A stretch of 64,000 nucleotides of DNA. Source: G965200765 sp965203865. GTDB taxonomy: Bacteria; Pseudomonadota; Gammaproteobacteria; Arenicellales; JAJDZL01. This document shows positions 28,433-38,283 of the stretch, in pieces (position 1 is the stretch's first letter; every line of letters begins with the position of its first letter). Under the pieces are notes generated by a model. The model was given only the letters and a program-made list of their open reading frames with translations. It made no database searches and was not told where the DNA came from. The position numbers were made by a program, and so were the translations under genes. The stretch is from positions 2,728,001-2,792,000 of the forward strand of contig OZ241916.1 in NCBI GenBank assembly GCA_965203865.1. The letters are read 5' to 3'.

Positions 28433-29350
28433 TCAAGTTGCATCAATTTCCAGGTAATACTCCAGAACCTGATTAAAGTCCTGCATGTCAGAATAGGAAA
28501 AGCAATAGTCGCAATCAATATGCATTTTCTTTAAATCATTAGGGCGGTCCAACCAACCACCCCCATCAACAAAATTCACAAATATAGTTTCTTGCTTTCC
28601 CTTCTTGCGTTGACCTCTATTGTGGGATTGAACTTTGTCATACATTGCCGCCTGCTCATTTGCTCTGCTAGTCTGAGATGACGAAGTTGTAAGTGAGTAG
28701 GAAGACATGATGAGAATTCTAGATTTATTCACATCAGGAATTGCAACATCAACTTCTTTATGGTCAACTATATTCACGGCTCCCTTCTGGAATTCGGTGT
28801 CAAAACATGCAACCTCATCCAAAATTCTTTTTTCAAACGCATTGCCCATATTAACAGCATACTTAGATTGAAGAGAGTTTCGGACAACTGCTTGTAAATA
28901 ACTTTTATCTTGCAATAAATCAATCCAATTGTCAGGCAAATAGAAACTATTTCTAATGAATAAAGGCACCCTTGTCTCTTTGATTGGATTGAGTATAAAC
29001 TCAGCAATTTTACGCCTTGCCTGAAAATCACGATATATTGCAGACCAGCTTTCACCGGGACAAATCACCTTGTAAACTCGCTTTAGTCTTTCTAATGAAC
29101 CACCAGTAAGTCCTACGATAATTTTTAGTCGAGTATCACCGTGTTCATTAGATTCAAGACAATCAGTTAATAAATCTAAAGAAGAGCTATCTCCTTTTAC
29201 AACTTTTGACAGTAAAAAACGCTGGACGGTTTGACTAACTTCTTCATCTATTTTGGTTTCTACCTCCGGAATTTCCAGAAAAACACTCATTCCAGAAATT
29301 AATTCTTCCAATTGAAGCTTTTGCGGGCGAATTTGTACCGGCTTGTACAC
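28433..29350 (-). CDS. Probable type II restriction endonuclease
   Basis: 305 residues, last gene of the island, 17 bp after an adenine methyltransferase gene. The C-terminal half (DVAIPDVNKSRILIMSSYSL, TTSSSQTSRANEQ, IFVNFVDGGGWLDRPNDLKK) has the pattern of several type II restriction enzymes in which a strand with an acidic residue precedes an S-Y-x-x-TTSS segment and a later D-G-x-G-W strand. The usual E-x-K is not obvious, since MSS replaces it. The N-terminal half is unrecognised. Function rests mainly on being paired with a methylase. Confidence 0.6.
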   Translation of the reverse strand: MYKPVQIRPQKLQLEELISGMSVFLEIPEVETKIDEEVSQTVQRFLLSKVVKGDSSSLDLLTDCLESNEHGDTRLKIIVGLTGGSLERLKRVYKVICPGESWSAIYRDFQARRKIAEFILNPIKETRVPLFIRNSFYLPDNWIDLLQDKSYLQAVVRNSLQSKYAVNMGNAFEKRILDEVACFDTEFQKGAVNIVDHKEVDVAIPDVNKSRILIMSSYSLTTSSSQTSRANEQAAMYDKVQSHNRGQRKKGKQETIFVNFVDGGGWLDRPNDLKKMHIDCDYCFSYSDMQDFNQVLEYYLEIDAT

Positions 29351-29367
29351 TTGTTAAAAATATACGG

Positions 29368-30303
29368 TTATTCTGATGCACACATTTGCTTTATTGAAGT
29401 GTCCATATCTCGTATCGAAACTACTTTACCCAGATGTACGGAAACATACACTTCGCCCTGTTTCACAGGCTTTGCTTCAGTAAACTTGTTTCTGGAAACA
29501 TCGCAGTAGTACTTGTCAATTTCTGCGCCAATATAACGACGTCCCATTTGTTTGGCGGCCACTGCTGCTGACCCGCCCCCACAAAATGGGTCAAATACAA
29601 TGTCGTTTTCATCTGTAGTCATCAAAATGATCCGTTCAAGCAAATGCACAGGCAGTTGGCACGGATGCGCATCAATTCTTTTTGAATTATGGCGAACTCG
29701 GTGAATGTCGTCCCAAACATCGCTAACCTGATACCCAAACGGGTGACGCAGATGCTCTTTCCCACCGTAATCCTTGAGATAATTCTTGCACACTCTGCAA
29801 GTTTTATGTGGTGCTCTTACATCAAAGAATTTGCTACTTTTATTTTTTGTGTAGAACAAAATGCCGTAGTGTGCCGGCTGTAAAGTTTTTCCAAGCGGCT
29901 GACCGTTAGAATTCCACGCAATCCAATGTCGAAATACAGCGTGCTCATTAAGAATTTGTGCGGTGTGAATTAACAATTTTGGAATGTTGTAAACAAGAAT
30001 ACTGCCATCCGGTTTTAGAATTCGACACGCTTCAGCAATCCAGGCTTGAGTCCAATTCAGGTACTCTTCAAAAGGCAAATTGTCACGATAGGAAGAATAC
30101 TTTTTATTCAAATTGAACGGAGGGTCGGCAAATACAACATTTACAGATCCTGAACGCATTGAACGCATCAATTCAATACAGTCAATATTATGAACATTAT
30201 TTACCAAGTCGCGAATAGGCTGCTTGCGAATTGGCACCTTTTCCTTGATATTTTCAACGAATTCGTTTGAAGAAGCTACATTTGATGGCAGAGTTTTTTG
30301 CAT
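29368..30303 (-). CDS. DNA adenine (N6) or cytosine-N4 methyltransferase
   Basis: 311 residues. FADPPFNLNKKY (DPPF catalytic motif IV near residue 60) comes before DPFCGGGSAAVAAKQMGRRY (SAM-binding FxGxG motif I near residue 240), the beta-class order. A CxxC pair (KTCRVCKNYLKDYGGKEHL) may bind zinc. DPPF favours adenine over N4-cytosine (SPPY) methylation. It would protect the host from the adjacent endonuclease. The ATG start (MQKTLPSN) lies 17 bp downstream of a 33-bp repeated element. Confidence 0.85.
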   Translation of the reverse strand: MQKTLPSNVASSNEFVENIKEKVPIRKQPIRDLVNNVHNIDCIELMRSMRSGSVNVVFADPPFNLNKKYSSYRDNLPFEEYLNWTQAWIAEACRILKPDGSILVYNIPKLLIHTAQILNEHAVFRHWIAWNSNGQPLGKTLQPAHYGILFYTKNKSSKFFDVRAPHKTCRVCKNYLKDYGGKEHLRHPFGYQVSDVWDDIHRVRHNSKRIDAHPCQLPVHLLERIILMTTDENDIVFDPFCGGGSAAVAAKQMGRRYIGAEIDKYYCDVSRNKFTEAKPVKQGEVYVSVHLGKVVSIRDMDTSIKQMCASE

Positions 30304-30319
30304 CTGAAAAAATTTCTTT

Positions 30320-30352
30320 TACATGCCTCTAACTATTGTAAAGGATTGTCTT
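30320..30352 (-). repeat. 33-bp direct repeat, copy A
   Basis: Matches 33698-33730 at 30 of 33 positions, in the same orientation. Copy A sits in the 82-bp gap between the GHKL-nuclease gene and the adenine methylase gene. On the minus strand it contains TTTACA and, 13 bp later, TGTA; copy B keeps TGTA but has TTTAAA. Confidence 0.8.
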
Positions 30353-30385
30353 ATATAAAACCTTTTCCAGAAATTCAATTCCATG

Positions 30386-32356
30386 CTAATCTTCCACATC
30401 CTCTTCAATTTTTTGCAGTAGTTGGGAAATTCGTCCTTCTACGCATGTGCTCTTGTCCAAAAATTCCTGATATGCATTGAAAGCGCTGTTTATCAGTTGG
30501 TCGTAAAGGACAACTCTAGCACCGTCAATTCTCAGTTTTTCCTCTGACCTCTGTCTTCCATTACGATTTTCCCAATCTTTAAGGTTGCGACCCACAACGC
30601 ATATAATTTCGATTTTGGGCTCTTGCTCGTTTTCAGTAACGGACAATATTTTTTGCAATGCATTTCGATAAATTTCAATTTGCCCCAATAGCTTAAGTGT
30701 ATCTGTGCGTACACTTGCTCGTTTCAATTCTACAATGATGTGCTTGCCCGCAGTAGTTCTATATTTGATGTCAACGCGACCTCGTAACTCTTCATCAGTC
30801 AACAAATTTGGTTTTTTCTCTAATTCCTTGACTAATCGCTGCTCCATATATTCAGAACCTGACACCTTTTCCCAAGATGGGTCTAATAGCCATAAATGAT
30901 TGAACAAGTGTTCCTGAATCACACGTTCTTTCTCATTTTCGTCAACCAAATCCTGTAATGCTCTGACAACACCAATACGACCCTTGACAATCTGATGATA
31001 CAGAGTTGCTTCCAAATCATCCAAATGTCCAAAAACCTTTCCGAACTCAACAATGGTATCACCAGTTAGATCCCCTAATGCATCAAGGTTCTGCTTTGCT
31101 TTCAAACATTCAAAGGCCAGTACACTGTATTGAAACAGTATCGCACGCTGTTCCGGCTTGTCTACCATGATCCGGTTGACTTTTCCAAAAATCTGTTCGG
31201 CCCGGCGCTGGTCATCCTTGCCCAAGGCTTCGAACCACTCTTTAATCGCGTTATTTTCAAACGCGACTTCCTTTGCAACTTTGTTTCTCAGTGCTGTCCA
31301 ACGGTTCTTGATGTGAGTAATTTCTGATTTGACAGCTTCACAAAGTGCAACATTTCGCTCATCGTCTTCAACCACAGACTGGCGATTTGTTGTTACTATA
31401 TCTGGATGGGCATCTTCGTCAAGATTATCCGCACAGATCTCTCCAATAATGAATTTTGAGTAAAGGCCCGTTTCACCGAAGGGTTGAAGTATGTCTTCCT
31501 GAATAAGCTTGCCTCGTGCCATTACAACGATCTTGTTCCAGCTGTCGCCTTCTGTCATTAGTTGACCAGACTCCTTGACAGTTCCTATCCATCCTTCAAA
31601 ATTTGACACTTCACGTTCCTCTTTATGCTCCAAATTGCTGCACAACTCAACGCATTTTCGTCCGTATTCTCCATAGTACCAAACATATTGGAGATTTCGG
31701 TAATAGTCACGGTCTGCTATATCAATCGGTTCGTTGTTCAAATTTATATGAAAATTGTAGTCTGAACCCAGTATGCTAAACCGACGAGCCAATCGCCTCC
31801 GCAAAGCTTTCTCTGTCTGGTTTAGTCTTTTTCTTAGCCTGCGCAGAACAATACGGGTACCGCTTGGCACGGGATCCATTTCCGGTTCTATCTGGAGAGG
31901 ATGGTAGGTACCCTGTGTACTTCCTTCTCGAATCGCTTCTTGAATTTCCGGGAGCGACATGCTAAAGGCTATCGGCTCCTGACCTTCAAATCGGGAGTGA
32001 ACATCAATAACATCTGCAACAGAAAACAAAGACAGCTTGCCAATTCCCTTCCGACCCATTACTGGACGTTGAAACTTGGAAGTGACTGGCTCTTCATTCA
32101 CCCGACGCCTGTACCCAACTCTGAGGAATTTCTCATTGATATCTTCCACAGACATGCCATGGCCGTCATCACAAATCGAAATCGTTTCAGCATGTGAATC
32201 TATTCTGATTTTTACAGAAGTGGCATCTGCATCCCATGAATTTGCAACCGCCTCGGCAAGTACCGCAGGCATGTTGCTGTAAAGATTGACCCCCAAATGA
32301 TTGAGCACATTCAAGTCAATCGTCATTTTGAAAATTTTCTTGACTTCAGCATCCAT
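30386..32356 (-). CDS. GHKL ATPase fused to a PD-(D/E)XK-type nuclease domain
   Basis: 656 residues. The N-terminus is a MutL/Hsp90-type ATPase: E35/N39/D42 in EAVANSWDADA, DDGHGM (63-68) and GRKGIGKLS (101-109). The middle is unassigned. Near the C-terminus GRVDIKY (D529) and HIIVELK (E543, K545), then GQIEIYRNAL, fit a PD-(D/E)XK nuclease core. The start overlaps the C5 methylase stop by 11 nt, so the two are coupled. MutL-like ATPases are known beside Dcm-type methylases in some large restriction loci; here ATPase and nuclease are one chain and no helicase is present. I infer an ATP-dependent restriction subunit. Confidence 0.72.
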   Translation of the reverse strand: MDAEVKKIFKMTIDLNVLNHLGVNLYSNMPAVLAEAVANSWDADATSVKIRIDSHAETISICDDGHGMSVEDINEKFLRVGYRRRVNEEPVTSKFQRPVMGRKGIGKLSLFSVADVIDVHSRFEGQEPIAFSMSLPEIQEAIREGSTQGTYHPLQIEPEMDPVPSGTRIVLRRLRKRLNQTEKALRRRLARRFSILGSDYNFHINLNNEPIDIADRDYYRNLQYVWYYGEYGRKCVELCSNLEHKEEREVSNFEGWIGTVKESGQLMTEGDSWNKIVVMARGKLIQEDILQPFGETGLYSKFIIGEICADNLDEDAHPDIVTTNRQSVVEDDERNVALCEAVKSEITHIKNRWTALRNKVAKEVAFENNAIKEWFEALGKDDQRRAEQIFGKVNRIMVDKPEQRAILFQYSVLAFECLKAKQNLDALGDLTGDTIVEFGKVFGHLDDLEATLYHQIVKGRIGVVRALQDLVDENEKERVIQEHLFNHLWLLDPSWEKVSGSEYMEQRLVKELEKKPNLLTDEELRGRVDIKYRTTAGKHIIVELKRASVRTDTLKLLGQIEIYRNALQKILSVTENEQEPKIEIICVVGRNLKDWENRNGRQRSEEKLRIDGARVVLYDQLINSAFNAYQEFLDKSTCVEGRISQLLQKIEEDVED

Positions 32357-33470
32357 GGCTTTTCAAATTTTTGCTTACACTTTTTGCAATTGCTCGTGCC
32401 AGTTTGACTGGCACTGCGTTGCCTATCCATCGGGCAACTGTAGAAGTATTCGGTCGTTCACCATTCTTTGAAAACTGGTAATTGCGCGGGAACGTCTGCA
32501 ATAATGCCGCTTCGCGCATAGATATTGCCCTGTCTTGGTCAGGATGCCCAAACCTGCCGTTTCCAAATCCGTAACATTGAGTTGTAATCGTTGGGCCAAG
32601 TTCGTTCCACATCATACGTCCGTAAACACTACCGTAAGATTTCCCCGTCTTCTTTTGATGACAATTTGCAACCAGTAACTGGTCCCAATCTCGCCATGAC
32701 CCCCCCGGTTTGGAGGCTCGAATTCTCGCCAGATTAATTTCTGTCAGCCGGCTTGAACGGTGCAAAGCATCCTCTGCATCGCATTCCCCGGCCGAAATAG
32801 GAGGTAATGTAGAGATTGCATCTTTGACAGTGATGTAGTTTTCAGGTTCATGCGTGGGCGGCACAAGTTCAATTTCTCCCAATCTTGAAGCAAGCAATAC
32901 AAGACGCTTTCGAAGTTGGGGGACTCCGTAGTCTGCACACTTTATAATGTTCCACCAAACAAAATAGCCATCATCTTTCAATTTTTGTTCAAACTCCTGA
33001 AACAAATGGCTGCCTTTATAACTGACCAGTCTCGGGACATTTTCCATAGATACAATATCAGGCTGCGATTCACGAATGATTCGACTAAAGTCTTGTAGTA
33101 GCCGCCACTTGCCTTGTTCTCCACCGTTGGTATAAGTCGAAAAAGGTTGACATGGCGCACAACCAACCAGAATTTTCGGCTCATCCGGGTGAAAAAATTC
33201 ATTCAATTCCGCACCCTGAATTTCCTGAATATCTCGCTTCAGAAATACTGCATTATTGTTCCTTTCATAAGCATAGCTGCATGTAGCATCCGTATCAATT
33301 CCGGCTACAACCCTAAAGCCCTCCTGCAGAAATCCATAGCTCAAACCACCAATTCCACAAAACAAATCAACAACGCTTCCAGGCCTGTTGTTCGTGCGTG
33401 CTTTCAGTGAGCGCCCATGGCATCGATCTGCTCTCTTTGAAGGCTTGCAAATGACTTCGTACTGTTCCAT
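32346..33470 (-). CDS. dcm: DNA (cytosine-5-)-methyltransferase
   Basis: About 374 residues from ATG 33470 (MEQYEVICK); the open frame extends to 33524. C5-methylase motifs: VDLFCGIGGLSYGF (I, SAM), GCAPCQPFS (IV, catalytic Cys), ENVPRL (VI, Glu), QLRKRLVLLAS (VIII) and RWIGNAVPVKLARAI (X). The target-recognition region between VIII and X is short. First gene of the island's first unit; it overlaps the GHKL-nuclease gene. The gene symbol names the family, not orthology with E. coli Dcm. Confidence 0.93.
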   Translation of the reverse strand: MEQYEVICKPSKRADRCHGRSLKARTNNRPGSVVDLFCGIGGLSYGFLQEGFRVVAGIDTDATCSYAYERNNNAVFLKRDIQEIQGAELNEFFHPDEPKILVGCAPCQPFSTYTNGGEQGKWRLLQDFSRIIRESQPDIVSMENVPRLVSYKGSHLFQEFEQKLKDDGYFVWWNIIKCADYGVPQLRKRLVLLASRLGEIELVPPTHEPENYITVKDAISTLPPISAGECDAEDALHRSSRLTEINLARIRASKPGGSWRDWDQLLVANCHQKKTGKSYGSVYGRMMWNELGPTITTQCYGFGNGRFGHPDQDRAISMREAALLQTFPRNYQFSKNGERPNTSTVARWIGNAVPVKLARAIAKSVSKNLKSHGC

Positions 33471-33524
33471 ATCGAACTGGTGCTTGAATTTTACCCTGTA
33501 TTGAATCCACCCATATAGTATCAA

Positions 33525-33967
33525 AGCAGGATGAATATGAAAATATCAGATTCGAAAATCAAGCATCATGTGAAATTGAATCTGCTTGTCAATTGTAATT
33601 CTATTTCGAATATAGCGACTACTGGAGTACGATTCGGGAAATACTCACATTTTCCCGAAACCTTCTCAGCTTCGCAACTGACATGCGAATTTAATTCTAC
33701 ATGTCTCTAGCTATTTTAAAGGATTGTCTTCCAATAAAACTTAGAATTTATTCATGAATACAATTAACTCCTTTCAATTAAAAAACATTCGTTAAATCTG
33801 ATATCAATTTCATTTAGCACTATATGGAGTAGTAATTTTCAAATGACACCAATTCTGTCGTATATCGATTGAAATCACTTGCCAACTCTATGCAATTTAT
33901 AATCAATAGAAATTCACAGTAGATTTTTACTTGCCAACAACTCTTAAATACGCACAATTTTCAATTC
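33525..33967. other. AT-rich divergent intergenic region before msbA
   Basis: No gene. It contains copy B of the 33-bp repeat and must hold the promoters of both the methylase unit and msbA. No convincing pair of -35/-10 boxes stands out. Confidence 0.5.
33698..33730 (-). repeat. 33-bp direct repeat, copy B
   Basis: Lies about 230 bp upstream of the C5 methylase ATG. With copy A it brackets the C5 methylase and the GHKL-nuclease genes. A further short match (ATAAAAC) follows in both copies. Confidence 0.8.
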
Positions 33968-35743
33968 ATGAGCAACTCGAAAAGTAATGCCCAGCCAAAG
34001 GTAGCTCTGCGAGATTTTGCAATCTACAAGCGATTGCTTGCTTATGTCTACAAATATCGCATGGTATTCGCGGTGGGAATCTTTTTTGTTGTCATCTACG
34101 CCTTGACCAGTCCGGCAATAACGATCTTCATGAAACCGCTTCTTGACGGCAGCTTCGTTGAAAAAGATCCTGTATGGATTTTATGGTCTCCGATAATTTT
34201 GATCGGATTGTTTGCAATTCGGGGAATTGCCAGTTATTTGAATGCGGTTTGCACTACCTGGGTCACGGGGCATGTTGTTTGCGACATACAAACCGAAATG
34301 ACGGCACGCGTTGTGAATCTGCCCACTCGATACTATGACCAGAATAAATCAGGGCAGGTGATTTCACGGATTCTTGTCGATGCAAATAATTTAACCAACA
34401 CTGCAAGCAGTGTCTTTATCACCATTATTAGAGAAACACTGACTATATTGGGACTACTTGTATGGGTGTTCATTCTTGATTGGGAACTAAGTCTGATCAT
34501 TTTGATTGCTACACCGTTAATTAGCGCTTTGATCTACTACATTGCCAAGCGACTGAGAGTACTTCACCGAAATGTGCTTGAAATGACGGCATCATTTATG
34601 AATCACCTGCAGGAAGTAACTTCCAATATTCGCGAAGTCAAGCTGTTCAACGCGGAAAAGCATGAAAAGAAACGCATGGCAGAATTTGCAAACCATGTTC
34701 GCAGAATTCTGTTCAAGCAAACCATCGCGGGCGGCTTGTCTGTTCCGGCGGCAGAACTGATCGGTGCCATGGTAACTGCCGGTGCAGTTTACTACAGCCT
34801 GACCCGGAGTTTTGCCGATCCTTTGACAGTTGGAGGATTTGTTTCCTTCATGGCGGCACTCGCCTTGATCTTCAGTTCAGTGAAGAAACTGGCTCGTGTT
34901 AACGAAGAACTGCAGCAAGGCATGGCATCGTCGGAGCGAGTTTTCTTTCTTCTGGACCAAGAACCAGAGGTGGAAACCGGAGATCGTAAAATCAATCCTG
35001 CGGAAGTATCAGGCCGGGTGGATATCAAAAACATCTCGTTCAACTACGCAGATACCGAAATCAGTTCACTGAACGATGTCTCTATCGAAATTGCATCCAA
35101 CGAAACCATTGCGCTGGTCGGGCCCTCCGGTAGTGGGAAAAGCACTTTGATTTCATTGATTCCCAGACTTTATGAACTTCAGGAAGGTCAAATCAAAATC
35201 GACGGAATTGATATTCGGGAACTGACGCTTTCCGAATTACGCAACCTCATCTCCTTTGTTAGCCAGGAAATTGTACTTTTCGATGACACAGTCAGTGCCA
35301 ATATCGCTTATGGAAACTTGCAAAGTGCCAGCGAAGAAAAAATTCGAGAAGCCGCCGCCTCGGCGCATGCACTTGAATTTATCAAAAAGTTGCCCGAGGG
35401 GTTCAATACCATAGTCGGCGAAAGAGGAGTTCAACTCTCCGGGGGGCAGCGACAACGCATCGCAATTGCGCGAACCTACATGAAAGACGCACCAATTGTC
35501 ATTCTGGACGAAGCAACATCTTCGCTAGACATGTCAACTGAACATCAAGTACGGCAAGCCCTGAATTCACTCAGTAAAAACCGCACTGTCATTATCGTTT
35601 CGCACCGGTTGTCTACCATTGAGAATGTTGACAGAATCGTGGTACTGCACGAGGGGCGAATTGTGGAGCAGGGCAAACATAAGGAACTGATGGCCCTCCA
35701 AGGTCATTACTACAACCTCTACACTATGAATGATGCAATTTAG
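33968..35743 (+). CDS. msbA: Lipid A export ABC transporter, ATPase and permease in one chain
   Basis: 591 residues (E. coli MsbA 582). Six-helix ABC exporter domain, then the nucleotide-binding domain with Walker A GPSGSGKST, signature LSGGQRQRIAIAR and Walker B IVILDEATSSLD. It flips lipid A-core across the inner membrane as a homodimer. Starts at ATG 33968. It faces der across 9 bp. lpxK, the usual neighbour of msbA, is absent, so assignment against other exporters rests on overall similarity. Confidence 0.88.
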   Translation: MSNSKSNAQPKVALRDFAIYKRLLAYVYKYRMVFAVGIFFVVIYALTSPAITIFMKPLLDGSFVEKDPVWILWSPIILIGLFAIRGIASYLNAVCTTWVTGHVVCDIQTEMTARVVNLPTRYYDQNKSGQVISRILVDANNLTNTASSVFITIIRETLTILGLLVWVFILDWELSLIILIATPLISALIYYIAKRLRVLHRNVLEMTASFMNHLQEVTSNIREVKLFNAEKHEKKRMAEFANHVRRILFKQTIAGGLSVPAAELIGAMVTAGAVYYSLTRSFADPLTVGGFVSFMAALALIFSSVKKLARVNEELQQGMASSERVFFLLDQEPEVETGDRKINPAEVSGRVDIKNISFNYADTEISSLNDVSIEIASNETIALVGPSGSGKSTLISLIPRLYELQEGQIKIDGIDIRELTLSELRNLISFVSQEIVLFDDTVSANIAYGNLQSASEEKIREAAASAHALEFIKKLPEGFNTIVGERGVQLSGGQRQRIAIARTYMKDAPIVILDEATSSLDMSTEHQVRQALNSLSKNRTVIIVSHRLSTIENVDRIVVLHEGRIVEQGKHKELMALQGHYYNLYTMNDAI

Positions 35744-35752
35744 CCTGATGGA

Positions 35753-37075
35753 CTATCCTCTTTTTTCAAAAGGGTTGGCACCTTTTCTGAATACGACGCG
35801 AACCTCTGTTCCATACAAATCAAACCGGTCCCGAAAGTAGTTTTCAAGATAACGGCGATAGTGATCCGGAACTGACTTAACATTGTTGCCATGAACAACT
35901 ACGACGGGAGGATTTTGTCCGCCTTGGTGAGCATACTTCAACTTGACCGGACGACGGCGGGACAGTGGCGGCGGAGTTCGCGTAACCGCATCCCGCAAGC
36001 ACCGATTCAATTCTACTGTCGACAAATCAATCATCGCTGAACGATACGCTTTGCCTATTGAGCGTAATAGCTTTGGAATGCCAATACGATGCAGTCCTGA
36101 AACATAAAGTACCTTGTGATGGGACGCAAACGCCAGTTTTCGCTCAAGCGAACGATACAAGGCATTCCGGTTTTGTTCATTGATACTGTCAGATTTGTTC
36201 ACAACAATGACTACGGGCCTGCCAGCTTTTTTGATCAATCCTGCCAGTGTTGCGTCCTGGTCTGAAATAGCTTCCGTTCCGTCCAGAACCAAAACCACAA
36301 CATGTGCGGCTTCAATGGCTTGCATGGATTTCACCACAGACAATTTTTCCAGTGCTTCGCTTACTTTTGACCGTCTCCGTACACCCGCAGTGTCAATAAA
36401 GCGAAACCGTTTGCTGCCACGGTCCAATGGAACCACCACGCTATCGCGAGTTGTTCCGGGAACTTCACTGACAATCAAGCGGTTTTCTCCTGCTATGGAG
36501 TTGATAAGAGTAGACTTGCCGACATTGGGACGACCGACAACTGCGATTTTTGGGCCAGGGTCTTGCCAAAGGGGATCTCCCAGTTGGGGCAACTTGCGAA
36601 TGATCGGCTCAAACAGCGATGAAAGTCCACTACCTCGCAAAGCAGAAATTGCAACGGGTTCCTTGAATCCCAAGGTCTGAAAATCGCTGCAAGCTATTCC
36701 TTCATCCAGCCCTTCGCTCTTGTTGACAGCAATGGAAAACGAACAGTTCAATTTGTTCAGTTGTTCGGCAATTTCCTGATCCGCAACCGTAATCCCCTGC
36801 CTTGCATCCACCAGCAAAACCACCTCGTCGGATTCATCCAGTACGGACTCAACTTGACTGAAGATCAACTCCGACATCAAGTCATCGTCTTCGCCGATTC
36901 CCCCTGTATCGACAATAAGCACTTCACGATCGGCAATTTTTGCAACGCCGTACAGCCGATCGCGGGTTACTCCGGGCAAATTATCTACAATTGCATCGCG
37001 ACTCTTGGTGAGGCGATTGAACAGGGTCGACTTTCCAACATTGGGCCGCCCAACGATGCTGATAACCGGCAACAT
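35753..37075 (-). CDS. der: Ribosome-assembly GTPase Der (EngA)
   Basis: Two tandem GTPase domains: GRPNVGKST at the start of each, DTGG and DTAG switch motifs, NKSE and NKSD specificity motifs, then a KH-like domain (YAHQGGQNPPVVVVHGN). Acts in 50S maturation. Last gene of the cluster, 49 bp after bamB. 440 residues, slightly shorter than E. coli (490). Confidence 0.96.
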   Translation of the reverse strand: MLPVISIVGRPNVGKSTLFNRLTKSRDAIVDNLPGVTRDRLYGVAKIADREVLIVDTGGIGEDDDLMSELIFSQVESVLDESDEVVLLVDARQGITVADQEIAEQLNKLNCSFSIAVNKSEGLDEGIACSDFQTLGFKEPVAISALRGSGLSSLFEPIIRKLPQLGDPLWQDPGPKIAVVGRPNVGKSTLINSIAGENRLIVSEVPGTTRDSVVVPLDRGSKRFRFIDTAGVRRRSKVSEALEKLSVVKSMQAIEAAHVVVLVLDGTEAISDQDATLAGLIKKAGRPVVIVVNKSDSINEQNRNALYRSLERKLAFASHHKVLYVSGLHRIGIPKLLRSIGKAYRSAMIDLSTVELNRCLRDAVTRTPPPLSRRRPVKLKYAHQGGQNPPVVVVHGNNVKSVPDHYRRYLENYFRDRFDLYGTEVRVVFRKGANPFEKRG

Positions 37076-37124
37076 AACGACAATTTCTCATCGAAAAATA
37101 CAATCTATCGGAAATTGTTGAATT

Positions 37125-38282
37125 TCAGTTTATCGGTACAAGTGAAACAGAGGCGATCTTTCCAGATTGATAGTGGATATACAACCGATCGTCAGCAACT
37201 TGAAGTGAGCCCGGCGGAATAACATCATTTTTGTTCAGCACGCCTGCAACTTCTCCGCTGCCAACGTCTGTTGCATGAATTACGCCTAACCTGTCTGTTG
37301 TAACTACGTAGTTGCCAGCAACCGCAATGTTGGTGATTTCACGATAAAGAAAAGCTTCTTGAGCCCAAAGTTCATCTCCATTGAAGCGGTCCAAGGCATA
37401 CACCCTATCATCCAGATCGATGCCGAACAACCCTATGCTGTTGACATCAATCTTGTCTCGAGAGTTCCTTTGTATGTCCCATAACTGGTTACCTGTATTC
37501 AAGTCAATTGCCGTAACACCGAAATCATAGATGGCGACGTACATTCCGTCCCGAAAAATCACAGGCTTTGTATCTGCAACCCTCAAGCTCTCGCTGGCAC
37601 TGGTAATACTTCCCGGCGGCAAAACATCCAAAATCCAGCTTTGAATTCCAGTTGCTACATCTGTCGCCTGAATCTGCCCGCTTGAAGTGCCAATCACCAC
37701 GTCCCGCTCAAGCGGCGAAGGGGGCGTCGAACCCTGCATGGTAAAGTTGGGTTGTTCAACATCAATACTCCATGCTTCCACTCCCCTGTCTTGGCCCAGT
37801 GCGTAGAGCTTTCCGTCAATTGTTCGAACAAGCACACTGCCTCGATAAAATAACGGCGGTGCCAGCACTGCTCTGCCAATCAAATTCTCCCACACAGTTT
37901 CTCCATTCTCAGTGGCAAGCACAATTACCTTGCCATTGCTTGTCACCACTGACAGCAACTGGTCTCCCGCTCCTACACCCGCAGAAATGCTTTCATTCAA
38001 AGCCCTTGTCCACAAGAGTTCTCCGCTATCCGCATCAAGTGCAGTAACCACGCCCTCAAACGAAACGGTGTAGATTCTGCCGTCGGCAATTGCGGGCATT
38101 AATTGAACATAGCTGAGTCCCGTACGAGACGAACCGGTACTGCTCCAGTTCTCTCTGAATTCTACTTTAGACTCGAATTCACCGATTGGAGTGGGGTCCG
38201 GCTTTGGAACCTCCTTTGAACCTCCGGCGCAAGCTGCAATGAATCCGCACAAAACGGCATATAGTATAAATTTGATTTTCAT
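37125..38282 (-). CDS. bamB: Outer-membrane assembly lipoprotein BamB
   Basis: Beta-propeller lipoprotein of the BAM complex. Start MKIKFILYAVLCGFIAAC at ATG 38282 places the lipobox Cys at residue 18; an upstream in-frame ATG at 38297 overlaps yfgM. Repeated PQQ-type blades (ALDADSGELLWTR, VLATENGETVWEN, ALGQDRGVEAWS, DLNTGNQLWD) are visible. Starts 1 bp after the yfgM stop. Confidence 0.93.
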   Translation of the reverse strand: MKIKFILYAVLCGFIAACAGGSKEVPKPDPTPIGEFESKVEFRENWSSTGSSRTGLSYVQLMPAIADGRIYTVSFEGVVTALDADSGELLWTRALNESISAGVGAGDQLLSVVTSNGKVIVLATENGETVWENLIGRAVLAPPLFYRGSVLVRTIDGKLYALGQDRGVEAWSIDVEQPNFTMQGSTPPSPLERDVVIGTSSGQIQATDVATGIQSWILDVLPPGSITSASESLRVADTKPVIFRDGMYVAIYDFGVTAIDLNTGNQLWDIQRNSRDKIDVNSIGLFGIDLDDRVYALDRFNGDELWAQEAFLYREITNIAVAGNYVVTTDRLGVIHATDVGSGEVAGVLNKNDVIPPGSLQVADDRLYIHYQSGKIASVSLVPIN

Positions 38283-38283
38283 T

